Assembly: GCA_031417835.1 (NCBI GenBank)
Contig: JANOWJ010000136.1
Coordinates: 1 to 32,378 of the forward strand
Direction of reading: 5' to 3'
From: JADJLQ01 sp031417835
GTDB taxonomy: Bacteria > Bacteroidota > Bacteroidia > Chitinophagales > Saprospiraceae
DNA length: 32,378 bases
Shown here: positions 15,398-24,861 of the stretch, piece by piece
How the letters are laid out: every line of letters starts with the position of its first letter
Numbering within the stretch: position 1 is the stretch's first letter
Program-made: the position numbers and the translations under genes
The notes under the pieces: model-generated
The model's database searches: none
Seen by the model: only the letters and a program-made list of their open reading frames with translations
Told to the model about the DNA's origin: nothing

Positions 15398-17573
15398 AAA
15401 ATATGTGTCTTTGTTTTTTATCCTGTTTTACAGGATAAGCGAATCATTTGGTAGTACTGATATTGAACTTCAAAATGATACCATTCATTTGAATACGTAT
15501 TGCCAACTGGCCTTAAAAAATTCTGAAACCAATAGAGACAGCGCAATCTATTTTTCAAATATCGCTTTAGGAATAGCAGAAAAATTAAACCAAAAGTTTT
15601 ACCAGGCAAGTATATTAAGTGATCTTGGCTACATATTATTGAGTAGTGGGGATTACAGCACTGCACTTACTAAATTACTTATTGCTAATAAACTAATAGA
15701 AGATGTAAATATTGCTAAAAATGTTATTGTCACCCCTTTTTTTAGTCAATACTTTACCAGTAATGACCCAAAAATCAATCGAATCATATTAATGGGCTAT
15801 ATTAAAAATAGTTTGGCCATGTTGTATGGCCGAACAGATAATTTTGACAGGCAATTATCCGTATTAAAAGAAGCAAAAATAATTATTGAAACAGAAACAA
15901 ATGACTTAAATCTAAGATTTACCATAAACACCAATATTGCTAATGCTTATTTAAACAAAGGCAAGCTTGACTCAGCTCTTATCTTTCAGTATATCGTATT
16001 GGATATTGAAAGAAAAATGGAAAATAAAAATTATAGTGGCGCTTCCAATAAGGCTATTGGAGATATATACTTCAGAAAAGGAAACTTTAATGAAGCAAAA
16101 ATAAATTATATCAAAGGCCTGAACTTAATGAAAAAAGGGCAAAATATTTTTTATTTAGCCCTATCACAGTTTGCCCTTGCAGATACCTATAGGAAACTTG
16201 GTAAAGTTGATTCAAGTTTATATTACTCAAAAGAAGGTATTAAAAATTATAGAATTCTTGGGACTAATGTACCTGAAATGGAAGAAGCATATACCGCACT
16301 TGCTTTGAGTTTTAGAGATGAAAACATGTATGACAGTGCCTACTATTATATGCAACTATCAAAAAAAATTAGCGACTCACTTTTTAATAGAGAAATTACA
16401 ACACTCACAACTTTTCAAAATATTGGATTTAAAGAGAATATGAGGTTGCAGGAAGTTGAAACAAAAAAAATTAAATTAGAGGCCAGAAAACAAATATTGC
16501 TTTTATTGGCTGGATTGTCCCTGTTTTCCATCATTGCATTTATACTGTACCTCAACACTAAAATAAAAGTTAGAGCCAATATGTTGTTGGCAGAACAAAA
16601 GCGACAAATAGAACATACATTGGTTGATCTAAAATCCACTCAAGCCCAACTCATTCAATCCGAAAAAATGGCCAGCTTGGGAGAACTCACCGCAGGTATC
16701 GCCCACGAAATACAAAACCCGTTGAATTTCGTCAACAATTTTTCGGAAGTGAATAAAGAATTGCTTGGAGAAATGAATGAAGAGCTTGTAAAAGGGAATT
16801 TAAAAGAAGTACAAGCAATTGCAAATGATGTAATAGAAAACTCCGAAAAGATAAATCACCACGGTAAACGTGCTGAAAGCATAGTAAAAGGCATGCTCGA
16901 ACATAGCCGTAAATCATCCGGAATAAAAGAACCGACGGATATCAATAAACTGTGTGATGAGTTTGTAAGATTGGGTTATCACGGACTTCGTGCAAAAGAT
17001 CAATCATTTAATTGTGATTATAAATTGGATCTCGATCCTAATCTTCCATTGGTAAATGTCGTGTCACAGGATATTGGTAGGGTGCTGTTGAATATTATAA
17101 ACAATGCATTTCAAGCGGCGGATCAAAAACGAAAAAACCTTGTAGGTTTGTCCGTAAATCCACAAGGAGACCTACGAGGTTTGTCCAAAGGCGACGCTGC
17201 AAATCTCGCAGAATCTAGCGGCGCACATGCTAATTCAAATCTGCAAGATTATCATCCCGCTGTAACAGTATCGACTAAAAATCTTGATGACAAAATAGAA
17301 ATACATATCTCCGACAACGGATCCGGCATCCCCGACTCCATCAAAGACAAAATCTTCCAACCATTTTTTACCACTAAGCCTGCTGGAAAAGGGACGGGAC
17401 TGGGATTGTCATTGGCGTATGATATTGTAAAAGCACACGGAGGAACTATTGAAGTAAGGACTCACTATTGTCCTCCTGGTGGAGAGTTGAAGGCGGAAAC
17501 GAAAGAAGCCCGCTCGGATGACCCGGTCGGACGGGGAGAAGGTTCAGAGTTTATTATTCAATTACCAATCTGA
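15384..17573 (+). CDS. TPR-sensor histidine kinase (first of three)
   Basis: An N-terminal leader (MKQVKKYVSLFFILF) is followed by TPR-like helices to about residue 350, a membrane helix at about 371-390 (LLLLAGLSLFSIIAFILYL), and HisKA with phosphoacceptor H441 in AGIAHEIQNPLNF. The ATPase domain (NIINNAFQAA, ISDNGSGIP, FTTKPAGKGTGLGLS) closes it. The likely topology is TPR outside the cytoplasm and kinase inside. ATG 15384 is preferred over 15375 because it starts like the paralogues (MKKQIK, MKQQIK); either start overlaps the giant kinase's 3' end, so translation is probably coupled. Two insertions set it apart from its paralogues: about 35 residues between the N and G1 boxes and a stretch before the final SEFIIQLPI. 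No response regulator is nearby. Confidence 0.9.
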   Translation: MKQVKKYVSLFFILFYRISESFGSTDIELQNDTIHLNTYCQLALKNSETNRDSAIYFSNIALGIAEKLNQKFYQASILSDLGYILLSSGDYSTALTKLLIANKLIEDVNIAKNVIVTPFFSQYFTSNDPKINRIILMGYIKNSLAMLYGRTDNFDRQLSVLKEAKIIIETETNDLNLRFTINTNIANAYLNKGKLDSALIFQYIVLDIERKMENKNYSGASNKAIGDIYFRKGNFNEAKINYIKGLNLMKKGQNIFYLALSQFALADTYRKLGKVDSSLYYSKEGIKNYRILGTNVPEMEEAYTALALSFRDENMYDSAYYYMQLSKKISDSLFNREITTLTTFQNIGFKENMRLQEVETKKIKLEARKQILLLLAGLSLFSIIAFILYLNTKIKVRANMLLAEQKRQIEHTLVDLKSTQAQLIQSEKMASLGELTAGIAHEIQNPLNFVNNFSEVNKELLGEMNEELVKGNLKEVQAIANDVIENSEKINHHGKRAESIVKGMLEHSRKSSGIKEPTDINKLCDEFVRLGYHGLRAKDQSFNCDYKLDLDPNLPLVNVVSQDIGRVLLNIINNAFQAADQKRKNLVGLSVNPQGDLRGLSKGDAANLAESSGAHANSNLQDYHPAVTVSTKNLDDKIEIHISDNGSGIPDSIKDKIFQPFFTTKPAGKGTGLGLSLAYDIVKAHGGTIEVRTHYCPPGGELKAETKEARSDDPVGRGEGSEFIIQLPI
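17138..17244 (+). repeat. In-frame repeat insertion in the N-box to G1 linker
   Basis: Relative to the paralogous kinases (ERSKNGEVGYEP, ERSKKGEPNYEP) this kinase has about 35 extra residues here. The DNA has inverted arms CCTTGTAGGT (17138-17147) and ACCTACGAGG (17170-17179), and AGGTTTGTCC repeated 33 bp apart (17144, 17177). It looks like a mobile palindromic element taken into the frame. Confidence 0.65.
17509..17535 (+). repeat. GC-rich hairpin insertion near the kinase C-terminus
   Basis: CCCGCTCGG and CGGTCGGACGGG form a GC-rich, imperfect hairpin coding for RSDDPVGR. It lies just before the closing GEGSEFIIQLP of the ATPase domain. The neighbouring kinase carries a different hairpin at the same place (19808-19840). 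Confidence 0.5.
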
Positions 17574-17584
17574 AATCAAACAAC

Positions 17585-19873
17585 ATGAAGAAGCAAATTA
17601 AAGCCATTGTTAACCTTATAGCAATTTGTGTGCTAACTATTTATTCTAACCGGATAGTGGCACAGCAAAGCAAGGTTGATTCTGCTATTCATTTGTTCAA
17701 TAAAAGTATTATCAATAACAAAAATGACACCGTTAGCTGGGAAGCTGCATTTGTTCTTTTGGATTCTGCTTCATTAACCGACAACCAATTTAATCAGTTA
17801 GAGGAAGTAACATTCAAATTAGATAGCCTGAAGTATTATATAGAATCCTCTTTTTTACATAGATGGGTTTTTAACAGACTTATGAATACCAATGCCGGCA
17901 AAGCAATTACCTATGGAAAATTACAGATTGAAAAATGGGATGAGCTATCTGACCCGGAACTATCAGGAATAAGAACAGCATTTTTAAATTCACTTAGAAT
18001 CCCATTTCGTAATACAACCAGGCTTGAAGAGGGTTTTAGATATTATTCGCAAAAGCTAAATGAATATAAAATCCGCAATGACTCTTCAGGCATTACCCAG
18101 TGCTATTTTGTTTTAGCTGGTTTTTACAATACATCCGGGCTACTTGACCTGGCCATATACAATATAAAAAAGTCAATCAGCTATTTAGATACGTTAAAAC
18201 AAAAACGCACATGGATAAATCATACTTATAACATTGCTTCTTATTATTCAAAAAAGGGAGATATAAATGAAAGCTTGAAATATTTCAGATTAGTATTGAA
18301 GGAAAAAACGAAGACCCGATTGCAAAATTTTACTTCTACCATTGGAATGGCAAATGTATTCATACAAGCCAATCAATTAGACAGCGCTGCTCATTATATT
18401 AATCTTGCCAAAAAGGATACAACACCTCATTTTGATGCTTTTCAGGCTGTATTTTTACAAATAGATGCTTTATATAATATTAATGCTGAAAATTTGGAAG
18501 AGGCTGAAAATCTGCTGAAAAAATGCTGGCAATTGATTCATAAAAGCAATATTCCGGCTGATGCGCAATCTGGAATTATTTCTCCGGACTATTATCTCGC
18601 AATGGTAAGAATTAAGCAAAACAAGTTTGATGAAGCTATGGCATTACTTACAAAGGATATTGAACGGTTACTCAACAATCGCATAGAGAAACTAAGAGGT
18701 TACAGGCTACTGGCAGATTTGTATAAAAGGACAGGTAAAAATGATAAGGCTGCCGAAACCTATACAATTTTTATTGGTATGCAGGATAGCTTGCTTGCTG
18801 ACCAGGATAAATACCGCAGTTTTAGTTTTGAAGCAGAACAACTGATTAGTGAAAAAGAGCTTTCCATTACCAAACTGGAAAGCAAAAATAAAATTTCATC
18901 ACTCATAAAGAATTTTTCGATTGGGGTAGCAGTCTTGTTATTACTGATCGCTGCCGGCATTTATAACCGGTTTCGTACTAAAAAGAAAGCCAATGTAGTG
19001 CTTGAAAAAACATTGACTGATTTAAAATCCACTCAATCCCAACTCATCCAATCTGAAAAAATGGCTTCCCTTGGGGAACTCACCGCTGGCATTGCCCACG
19101 AAATTCAAAATCCACTCAACTTTGTAAATAATTTTTCGGAAGTGAGCGTAGATTTAGCCAAAGACCTTAAAGAAGAAATTGAAAAATTGGCGATCCCTGA
19201 AAAACATAAAGAATATGTCAAAGAGATAATAGGAGATTTAAGCTCAAATCAGGAAAAAATAAATCATCACGGCAAACGGGCCAGTAGCATCGTCAAAGGA
19301 ATGCTCGAACACTCCCGCTCAAGCACTGGTGTCAAAGAACCCACAGATATTAACGCTCTGGCCAACGAATATTTAAAGCTGGCATATCAAAGCCTGAGAG
19401 CAAAAGACAAAGATTTTAATGCAGTATTAAAGACAGACTTTGATGCGATACTTCCAACAATAAATGTAGTGTCCCAAGACATTGGCAGAGTGATATTAAA
19501 TCTCATCACCAATGCCTTCTATGCTGTCAATGAACGAAGTAAAAATGGAGAAGTGGGCTACGAGCCCACTATCTCAGTCAGTACCCGGCGTTTGGATGAA
19601 AAAACCGATAGCCAGTGGATTGAGATTACAGTGAAGGACAATGGAAATGGTATTCCGGAATTAATCAAAGACAAGATCTTTCAACCATTCTTTACCACGA
19701 AGCCGACAGGTCAGGGAACTGGACTGGGTTTATCGTTGAGTTATGATATTGTAAAAGCGCACGGCGGGGAGTTGAAAGTGGAAACAGCGATAGCGAAAAC
19801 GGGAGAAGCCCGCCTGCCGGAGCGTAAGCGCGGGCAGGGAAGTGAATTTATTATTCAATTACCAGTTAATTAA
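17585..19873 (+). CDS. TPR-sensor histidine kinase (second of three)
   Basis: This 762-residue protein starts with a signal peptide (MKKQIKAIVNLIAICVLTIY...IVAQQ) and has TPR-like helical repeats to about 420 (AIYNIKKSISYL, ESLKYFRLVLKEK, DKAAETYTIF). A membrane helix lies at about 443-462 (GVAVLLLLIAAGIY), then a short coiled coil and HisKA with H505 in AGIAHEIQNPLNF. The ATPase domain follows (NLITNAFYAV, DNGNGIP, FTTKPTGQGTGLGLS). It begins 11 bp after the preceding kinase. Its core is far closer in DNA to the giant kinase (for example GACAAAGATTTTAATGCAGT in both) than to the kinase just upstream, which points to gene conversion. It ends with a hairpin-encoded insertion before GSEFIIQLPVN. 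Confidence 0.9.
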   Translation: MKKQIKAIVNLIAICVLTIYSNRIVAQQSKVDSAIHLFNKSIINNKNDTVSWEAAFVLLDSASLTDNQFNQLEEVTFKLDSLKYYIESSFLHRWVFNRLMNTNAGKAITYGKLQIEKWDELSDPELSGIRTAFLNSLRIPFRNTTRLEEGFRYYSQKLNEYKIRNDSSGITQCYFVLAGFYNTSGLLDLAIYNIKKSISYLDTLKQKRTWINHTYNIASYYSKKGDINESLKYFRLVLKEKTKTRLQNFTSTIGMANVFIQANQLDSAAHYINLAKKDTTPHFDAFQAVFLQIDALYNINAENLEEAENLLKKCWQLIHKSNIPADAQSGIISPDYYLAMVRIKQNKFDEAMALLTKDIERLLNNRIEKLRGYRLLADLYKRTGKNDKAAETYTIFIGMQDSLLADQDKYRSFSFEAEQLISEKELSITKLESKNKISSLIKNFSIGVAVLLLLIAAGIYNRFRTKKKANVVLEKTLTDLKSTQSQLIQSEKMASLGELTAGIAHEIQNPLNFVNNFSEVSVDLAKDLKEEIEKLAIPEKHKEYVKEIIGDLSSNQEKINHHGKRASSIVKGMLEHSRSSTGVKEPTDINALANEYLKLAYQSLRAKDKDFNAVLKTDFDAILPTINVVSQDIGRVILNLITNAFYAVNERSKNGEVGYEPTISVSTRRLDEKTDSQWIEITVKDNGNGIPELIKDKIFQPFFTTKPTGQGTGLGLSLSYDIVKAHGGELKVETAIAKTGEARLPERKRGQGSEFIIQLPVN
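19808..19840 (+). repeat. GC-rich hairpin insertion near the kinase C-terminus
   Basis: Arms GCCCGC (19808-19813) and GCGGGC (19830-19835) enclose CTGCCGGAGC. The element codes for ARLPERKRGQG before the terminal SEFIIQLP. CTGCC...CCGGAGC-type words link it to the LPTGAL elements at 28137 and 30265. Confidence 0.55.
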
Positions 19874-22023
19874 TGAAACAGCAAATAAAAATATTTTTCT
19901 TCCTTTTGATCCCGGTATTTGCTACCGCTCAACAGGATCCTTTTGTTGAAATGTGGAGCGGCAAACAAATTGATAGTTTAAAAGTTGTATATGAACATAC
20001 CACTAATGATACTATGCGAATGCGCCTGGCAAGAAGTTTTGGTTGGCATTACCAGGAAATTAATCGGGACAGCAGCTTATATTTTCAATCCATTCAATTG
20101 GAGTTGGCAAGAAAATTAGAATTGAAATTGTGGGAAGCTGATGCCCTTGACCAAGGAGGATGGGTGTTAGCTCAATTAAAAAATTATCCGCTTTCTCTTC
20201 AATATTTTTTAGCTGCATTGGAAATTTTACAAAAAAAAGATTGTGAAAAAAACATCTGGTTGATAACTCTTTTCTCAAAAGATAAGGTTCCGGAAAAGGC
20301 CCGACTGACTTGCCTCGCATCAACTTATAATGATATTTCAACTTTGTATGATGCCACGGGTAATAAAGCAGAAGAATTATCCAATTTATTGCAGGGATTC
20401 AAAATTGCGCAGCACATAAATAATTCTACGATGATTGCTTTAATTACTCTGAACACAGCAGGATTGTATCTTAGAAGGGGTCAGACAGACTCAGCATTGA
20501 TTTATTTAAGAATTTCGCAAGACAATATGATAAAATCGGGCTATAAAACTTATGAAGGCGAAGCATTAAATACCCTTGGTGACATCTTTACTGGCAAGAA
20601 AGATTATAAAATGGCAAAGCAGTATTATGATTTATCTATTTCAGCAAATAAACGGAATAATGTTGCCACCGGCATCCCAAACAACTTTCTTTCTTTGGCC
20701 AATTTATATGTAGCTCTTGGTAAAGATGATTCAGCTGTCTATTATACCAGAGAAGCAATAAATGGTTTTAAAAAAGTTGAGAACTATACCGGGTTGAGCC
20801 GGGCATATAGATTCATATCTACATTACAAAAAAAGGCAGGTAATCCGGACAGTGCTTATTTTTTCTTACAACTTTATACAGTTTTGAATGACAGCCTTGC
20901 TAAGTCCGAAAAAGAAAAAATTGATGCCTATCAGAATGTTGGATTTAACCAGCAAATAGAGATGCAGCAACGGGAAAGAAAGCAAATTCAAAAAGAAAAT
21001 GCAATAAGAACATATGCGTTGCTTGCAGGGATTGGCATTTTCATGTTAATTGCTTTTTTATTATATAGAAATAATCGTAACCGTAAAAAAGCAAATCAAC
21101 TTTTGCAAATTCAAAAAGAAGAAATTCAATCACAGAAAAAAAATGTGGAAAAAACATTGAGCGATTTAAAGATTACCCAATCCCATCTCATTCAATCAGA
21201 AAAAATGGCAAGCCTTGGGGAACTCACCGCAGGCATTGCCCATGAAATTCAAAATCCGTTAAACTTCGTCAATAACTTTTCGGAGGTAAGTTCGGAGTTA
21301 ATAAAAGAAATGGTAGAAGAAGTTGATAAAGGAAATACAGAAGAAGTAAAAGCTATTGCTGGTGATGTAGTACAGAATCTTGAAAAAATAAACCATCACG
21401 GTAAACGAGCTGCAGATATTGTGAAGGGAATGTTGCAACATTCAATAAGCAGCAGTGGTATAAAAGAACCCACAGATATCAACACTCTGGCCGATGAATA
21501 TTTAAAGCTGGCATATCAAAGCCTGAGAGCAAAAGATAAATTGTTTAATGCCTCCATGGAAACCAATTTTGACCATACTCTTCCAAAAATAAACGTGGTA
21601 TCCCAAGATATAGGCAGAGTAATACTCAATCTCATTACCAATGCCTTCTATGCCGTCAATGAACGAAGTAAAAAAGGGGAGCCCAACTATGAACCCGCCG
21701 TGTCCATCACTACTCAGCTAACAGCTAATAACCAACAGCTAATAGCTATCAAAGACAACGGCTCGGGCATTCCCGATGCTATCATTGACAAAATTTTTCA
21801 ACCTTTTTTTACGACTAAGCCTACAGGACAGGGCACTGGAATAGGGTTGAGTCTAGCCTATGATATTGTAAAAGCACACGGCGGTTCTATCGAAGTTAAA
21901 ACAAATTATCGTCCGATTGGCGGCTCATTAAATTTAAATTCAATTGGTGAGCCTGGAGAAATAAAAGTGGAGACAAGCGAAGGTGTAGGCACGGAATTCA
22001 CCATTCAATTACCATTAAACTAA
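19873..22023 (+). CDS. TPR-sensor histidine kinase (third of three)
   Basis: This 716-residue protein has a signal peptide (MKQQIKIFFFLLIPVFATAQQ), TPR-like repeats to about 365 (SLQYFLAALEIL, ALIYLRISQDNM, MAKQYYDLSISA), a membrane helix at about 380-399 (LLAGIGIFMLIAFLLY), HisKA with H457, and an ATPase domain (NLITNAFYAV, DNGSGIP, FTTKPTGQGTGIGLS). Its ATG overlaps the stop of the previous kinase by one base (TAATG), a mark of translational coupling. The second G2 residue context reads GIGLS rather than GLGLS, a mild change. It also has a long loop before VGTEFTIQLPLN. It likely ends the kinase operon; 55 bp follow before the hydrolase gene. Confidence 0.9.
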   Translation: MKQQIKIFFFLLIPVFATAQQDPFVEMWSGKQIDSLKVVYEHTTNDTMRMRLARSFGWHYQEINRDSSLYFQSIQLELARKLELKLWEADALDQGGWVLAQLKNYPLSLQYFLAALEILQKKDCEKNIWLITLFSKDKVPEKARLTCLASTYNDISTLYDATGNKAEELSNLLQGFKIAQHINNSTMIALITLNTAGLYLRRGQTDSALIYLRISQDNMIKSGYKTYEGEALNTLGDIFTGKKDYKMAKQYYDLSISANKRNNVATGIPNNFLSLANLYVALGKDDSAVYYTREAINGFKKVENYTGLSRAYRFISTLQKKAGNPDSAYFFLQLYTVLNDSLAKSEKEKIDAYQNVGFNQQIEMQQRERKQIQKENAIRTYALLAGIGIFMLIAFLLYRNNRNRKKANQLLQIQKEEIQSQKKNVEKTLSDLKITQSHLIQSEKMASLGELTAGIAHEIQNPLNFVNNFSEVSSELIKEMVEEVDKGNTEEVKAIAGDVVQNLEKINHHGKRAADIVKGMLQHSISSSGIKEPTDINTLADEYLKLAYQSLRAKDKLFNASMETNFDHTLPKINVVSQDIGRVILNLITNAFYAVNERSKKGEPNYEPAVSITTQLTANNQQLIAIKDNGSGIPDAIIDKIFQPFFTTKPTGQGTGIGLSLAYDIVKAHGGSIEVKTNYRPIGGSLNLNSIGEPGEIKVETSEGVGTEFTIQLPLN

Positions 22024-22078
22024 TTACCCTTTTCAGTTGCATATCACATATTAAACCAATAAAAAAAAATAACAATTC

Positions 22079-23470
22079 ATGAAAAAAATATTTCTTCTTC
22101 TTTGGGTCCCAATCTTACTTTCAGCCCAAAAAGATCAAGCATCACAATTAAAACAGTTTTTTGAAGGCCAACGCGATCATTTTCATTTTAATGGCAATGT
22201 ACTTGTGGCCCGGGCAGGTAAGATCATATATCAACAATCATTAGGATTGGCTGATTTTAATACTCGGCGGCCTTTAAATGAAAATTCAATTTTCGAGTTG
22301 GCATCCGTATCCAAACAGTTTACAGCCATGGGCATCATGATCTGTAAGGAAAAAAATCTGCTGAGTTACAATGATGATATCAAAAAATTCTTTCCCGATC
22401 TGCCCTATTCAGGGATCACCATCCGACATCTGTTGACGCATACTTCAGGGCTACCCTCGTATGAAGATCAATTTGAAAAATATTGGGATCATAAAAAAAT
22501 CGCATTCAATAAAGACATTATTGTCATGTTGATCCAGCGCAAGGATACGTTATTGTTTCCTACGGGTAGTCGATGGCAGTATAGCAATACGGGTTATGCT
22601 TTACTGGCGTCCATCATCGAAAAAGTGACCGGTAAAAGCTATAATGATTTTATGTCGGCTGCTATTTTTAAGCCCTTGAATATGCAACAAACCTTCATTT
22701 ATAATTCCAGACGATCTACGGGCAAGATACCTGACAACTATGCTTTGGGCTATGTCTACTCTGATAGCCTAAAGCGATATACGCTCCCGGACAGTCTCAG
22801 CTCACATGATATCGTATATTATCTGGATGGTATCGTAGGCGACGGCTGTGTCAATTCTACCACAGGTGACCTATTGAAATGGGATCGCGTATTGAATACC
22901 GCTACATTAGTGAGCAAAGCATATCTGGATGAAATGATGTCGCCATTGATTCAGACTTCGGCCAGAGACACCACGACATTCTATGGTTTTGGAGTAGGCG
23001 TTCAACCAAAAACGGCTCAGGGAAAGATTGTAGCACATACCGGTGGATGGCCCGGATATGCTACGCTACTGGTGCGCAGAGTAGATAAAGATGAAACGAT
23101 TATCATATTATCCAATAATGAAACAAGCAACGGCAATATCAGAGCAGGGCTAGAGTCTATCTTGGCCGGTGAAGCTCTGGTGATGCCCTCTGCACATAAG
23201 GCTATACAACTTGATCCTAAACTCATAGATCGCTACGCAGGTACCTTTTTTGCATTCCTTACGATGGAGTTTATCAGTAAAGACGGCAAACTTTATCGGA
23301 CCCGCAAGGGCACTCCTGATATTGAATTGATCCCAGAGTCAGAGACCAAGTTTTTTTATGCTGATGGTACTGATCGACAGATCGAGTTTGAGCTGGATAC
23401 AAGTGGGAAGGTCACCAAGGCCTGGTTTATCAATACCGGCCAAAAGGGCGAACTCAAAAAAGTAAAATAA
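22079..23470 (+). CDS. Serine beta-lactamase-like hydrolase with C-terminal DUF3471-like domain
   Basis: This 463-residue protein has a signal peptide (MKKIFLLLWVPILLSAQ), so it is exported. The class C beta-lactamase/penicillin-binding fold shows the S76-V-S-K79 nucleophile motif, Y168-S-N170, and H320-T-G322 in place of KTG. The last 80 or so residues (DRYAGTF...LIPESETKFFYADG...SGKVTKAWF) resemble the DUF3471-type lipocalin-like tail of such hydrolases. Likely substrates are D-amino-acid peptides, esters or peptidoglycan fragments rather than drugs, and the specificity cannot be told. It follows the kinase operon by 55 bp on the same strand and precedes an amino-acid permease, which could import released products (inference). 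Confidence 0.9.
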   Translation: MKKIFLLLWVPILLSAQKDQASQLKQFFEGQRDHFHFNGNVLVARAGKIIYQQSLGLADFNTRRPLNENSIFELASVSKQFTAMGIMICKEKNLLSYNDDIKKFFPDLPYSGITIRHLLTHTSGLPSYEDQFEKYWDHKKIAFNKDIIVMLIQRKDTLLFPTGSRWQYSNTGYALLASIIEKVTGKSYNDFMSAAIFKPLNMQQTFIYNSRRSTGKIPDNYALGYVYSDSLKRYTLPDSLSSHDIVYYLDGIVGDGCVNSTTGDLLKWDRVLNTATLVSKAYLDEMMSPLIQTSARDTTTFYGFGVGVQPKTAQGKIVAHTGGWPGYATLLVRRVDKDETIIILSNNETSNGNIRAGLESILAGEALVMPSAHKAIQLDPKLIDRYAGTFFAFLTMEFISKDGKLYRTRKGTPDIELIPESETKFFYADGTDRQIEFELDTSGKVTKAWFINTGQKGELKKVK

Positions 23471-23562
23471 GCGTAATGTAAATTTTAACCATCTTGTATG
23501 GACTTTCAGGAGTAAAATAGTGCTAAACCTTTTTTAATCCATAAATTTTAAATCATAGAACC

Positions 23563-24861
23563 TTGGAGCAAAAACAAGAAGGCCTAAAAAGGGAATTGAC
23601 TGTGGTAGATGTAGCAGTCACTGTCATCAATATCTCCATATCCAGCGGCATTTTTTTATTGCCGGCTTTGATCGCGAGCAAATTGGGCAATGCCAGTATA
23701 GTGGCTTATGTCTTGTGCGGGATCATGTTTTTGCTGGTGACCTTGTGCTTTGCCGAAGTGGGGAGCCGCATCACTACATCCGGAGGTGCATATGCTTATA
23801 TCGAAAAAGCCTTTGGAAAGTGTGTTGGTTTTATAGCCAATGCGATCTTTTGGTTTGGAGTAGGGGTCATGGTGGCAGCAGCGTTGATCAATGCTATAGC
23901 CGACATGCTATCGATTTATTTTCCAATATTTAATAATCCTTGGTGGCGGGGGGCCTTTTTTTTCATCCTTATCGTGTTTTTTGCGATCATCCATATCAGA
24001 GGCGTAAAGCAGGGCATGATCACCGTCAAAATAATCACGATGATAAAGATAGTACCCTTGATACTACTGATCATCGTGGGTCTATTTCACTTAAATATAC
24101 AAAATTTGAATTGGCAAGGATTTCCAACATTAGGTTCGTTGGGGGAAGCTTCCTTGATTTTGTTTTTTGCATTTATCGGTGGGGAAAATGTTTTAAACAT
24201 CAGTGGCGAAATGAAAAATCCTCAAAAGACCGGCCCGCTGGGTTTGATGATCGGTGTAGTGATCATCATTATATTCTACAGTTTAATTCAAATTATTGCA
24301 CAAAGTACATTAGGCGCTGAGTTGGACGATCAAAAAGCACCGCTAGCCGCTGTCGCCACCTTACTATTGGGAGATTGGGGTACTATGCTGCTCATAATGT
24401 GCGGTATGATAGCCATATTTGGAAGTTTAAACTCATTGGTGATGGTATTCCCAAGGGTGATGTTTGCAGGAGCGCAAGATGGTTTATTGCCAAAGTTTTT
24501 ATCCAAAGTCCATCCTAAATATGCTACACCGCATTGGTCCATCATCACGCTATTGGTCATCGGATTTATCCTGGCTGTATCAGGTGGGTTTAAACAGTTG
24601 CTGGTCTTAGCTACCCTTTCTATGTTGCTGTTATATGTAGGAGTGGTGCTGGCCGCTATTAAATTCAGATGGAAAAGTGATTCCAAATATAAGGCAGGGT
24701 TTTTATTGCCGGGTGGCTACAGTATTCCTGTCATTACGCTCATCATCCTTTTCTGGCTTATCATGCAATCAAAATCCAATGAGATCATCGGGATTGGGCT
24801 TTTTATACTGGCGCTAGCGATCATCTATGGGATTGGGCTTTATTTTAAAAGGCAGATCTGA
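23563..24861 (+). CDS. APC-superfamily amino acid permease
   Basis: This 432-residue membrane protein has about twelve hydrophobic helices. The first holds ISISSGIFLLPALIASKLG, the unwound-helix glycine motif of APC transporters. TSGGAYAYIEKAFGK and GGENVLNISGEMKNPQK are also typical of the family. It starts with TTG at 23563: the first in-frame ATG (23725) would remove helix 1 and much of helix 2. Related permeases move amino acids or amines by proton coupling or exchange. The substrate is unknown. It lies 92 bp after the serine hydrolase, and the two may work together on peptides or D-amino acids. Confidence 0.88.
   Translation: MEQKQEGLKRELTVVDVAVTVINISISSGIFLLPALIASKLGNASIVAYVLCGIMFLLVTLCFAEVGSRITTSGGAYAYIEKAFGKCVGFIANAIFWFGVGVMVAAALINAIADMLSIYFPIFNNPWWRGAFFFILIVFFAIIHIRGVKQGMITVKIITMIKIVPLILLIIVGLFHLNIQNLNWQGFPTLGSLGEASLILFFAFIGGENVLNISGEMKNPQKTGPLGLMIGVVIIIIFYSLIQIIAQSTLGAELDDQKAPLAAVATLLLGDWGTMLLIMCGMIAIFGSLNSLVMVFPRVMFAGAQDGLLPKFLSKVHPKYATPHWSIITLLVIGFILAVSGGFKQLLVLATLSMLLLYVGVVLAAIKFRWKSDSKYKAGFLLPGGYSIPVITLIILFWLIMQSKSNEIIGIGLFILALAIIYGIGLYFKRQI

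Noticed and set aside
23940..24320. A 126-codon plus-strand frame inside the permease gene
   Set aside because: It is a shifted-frame shadow; the permease frame shows clear membrane helices over the same bases.
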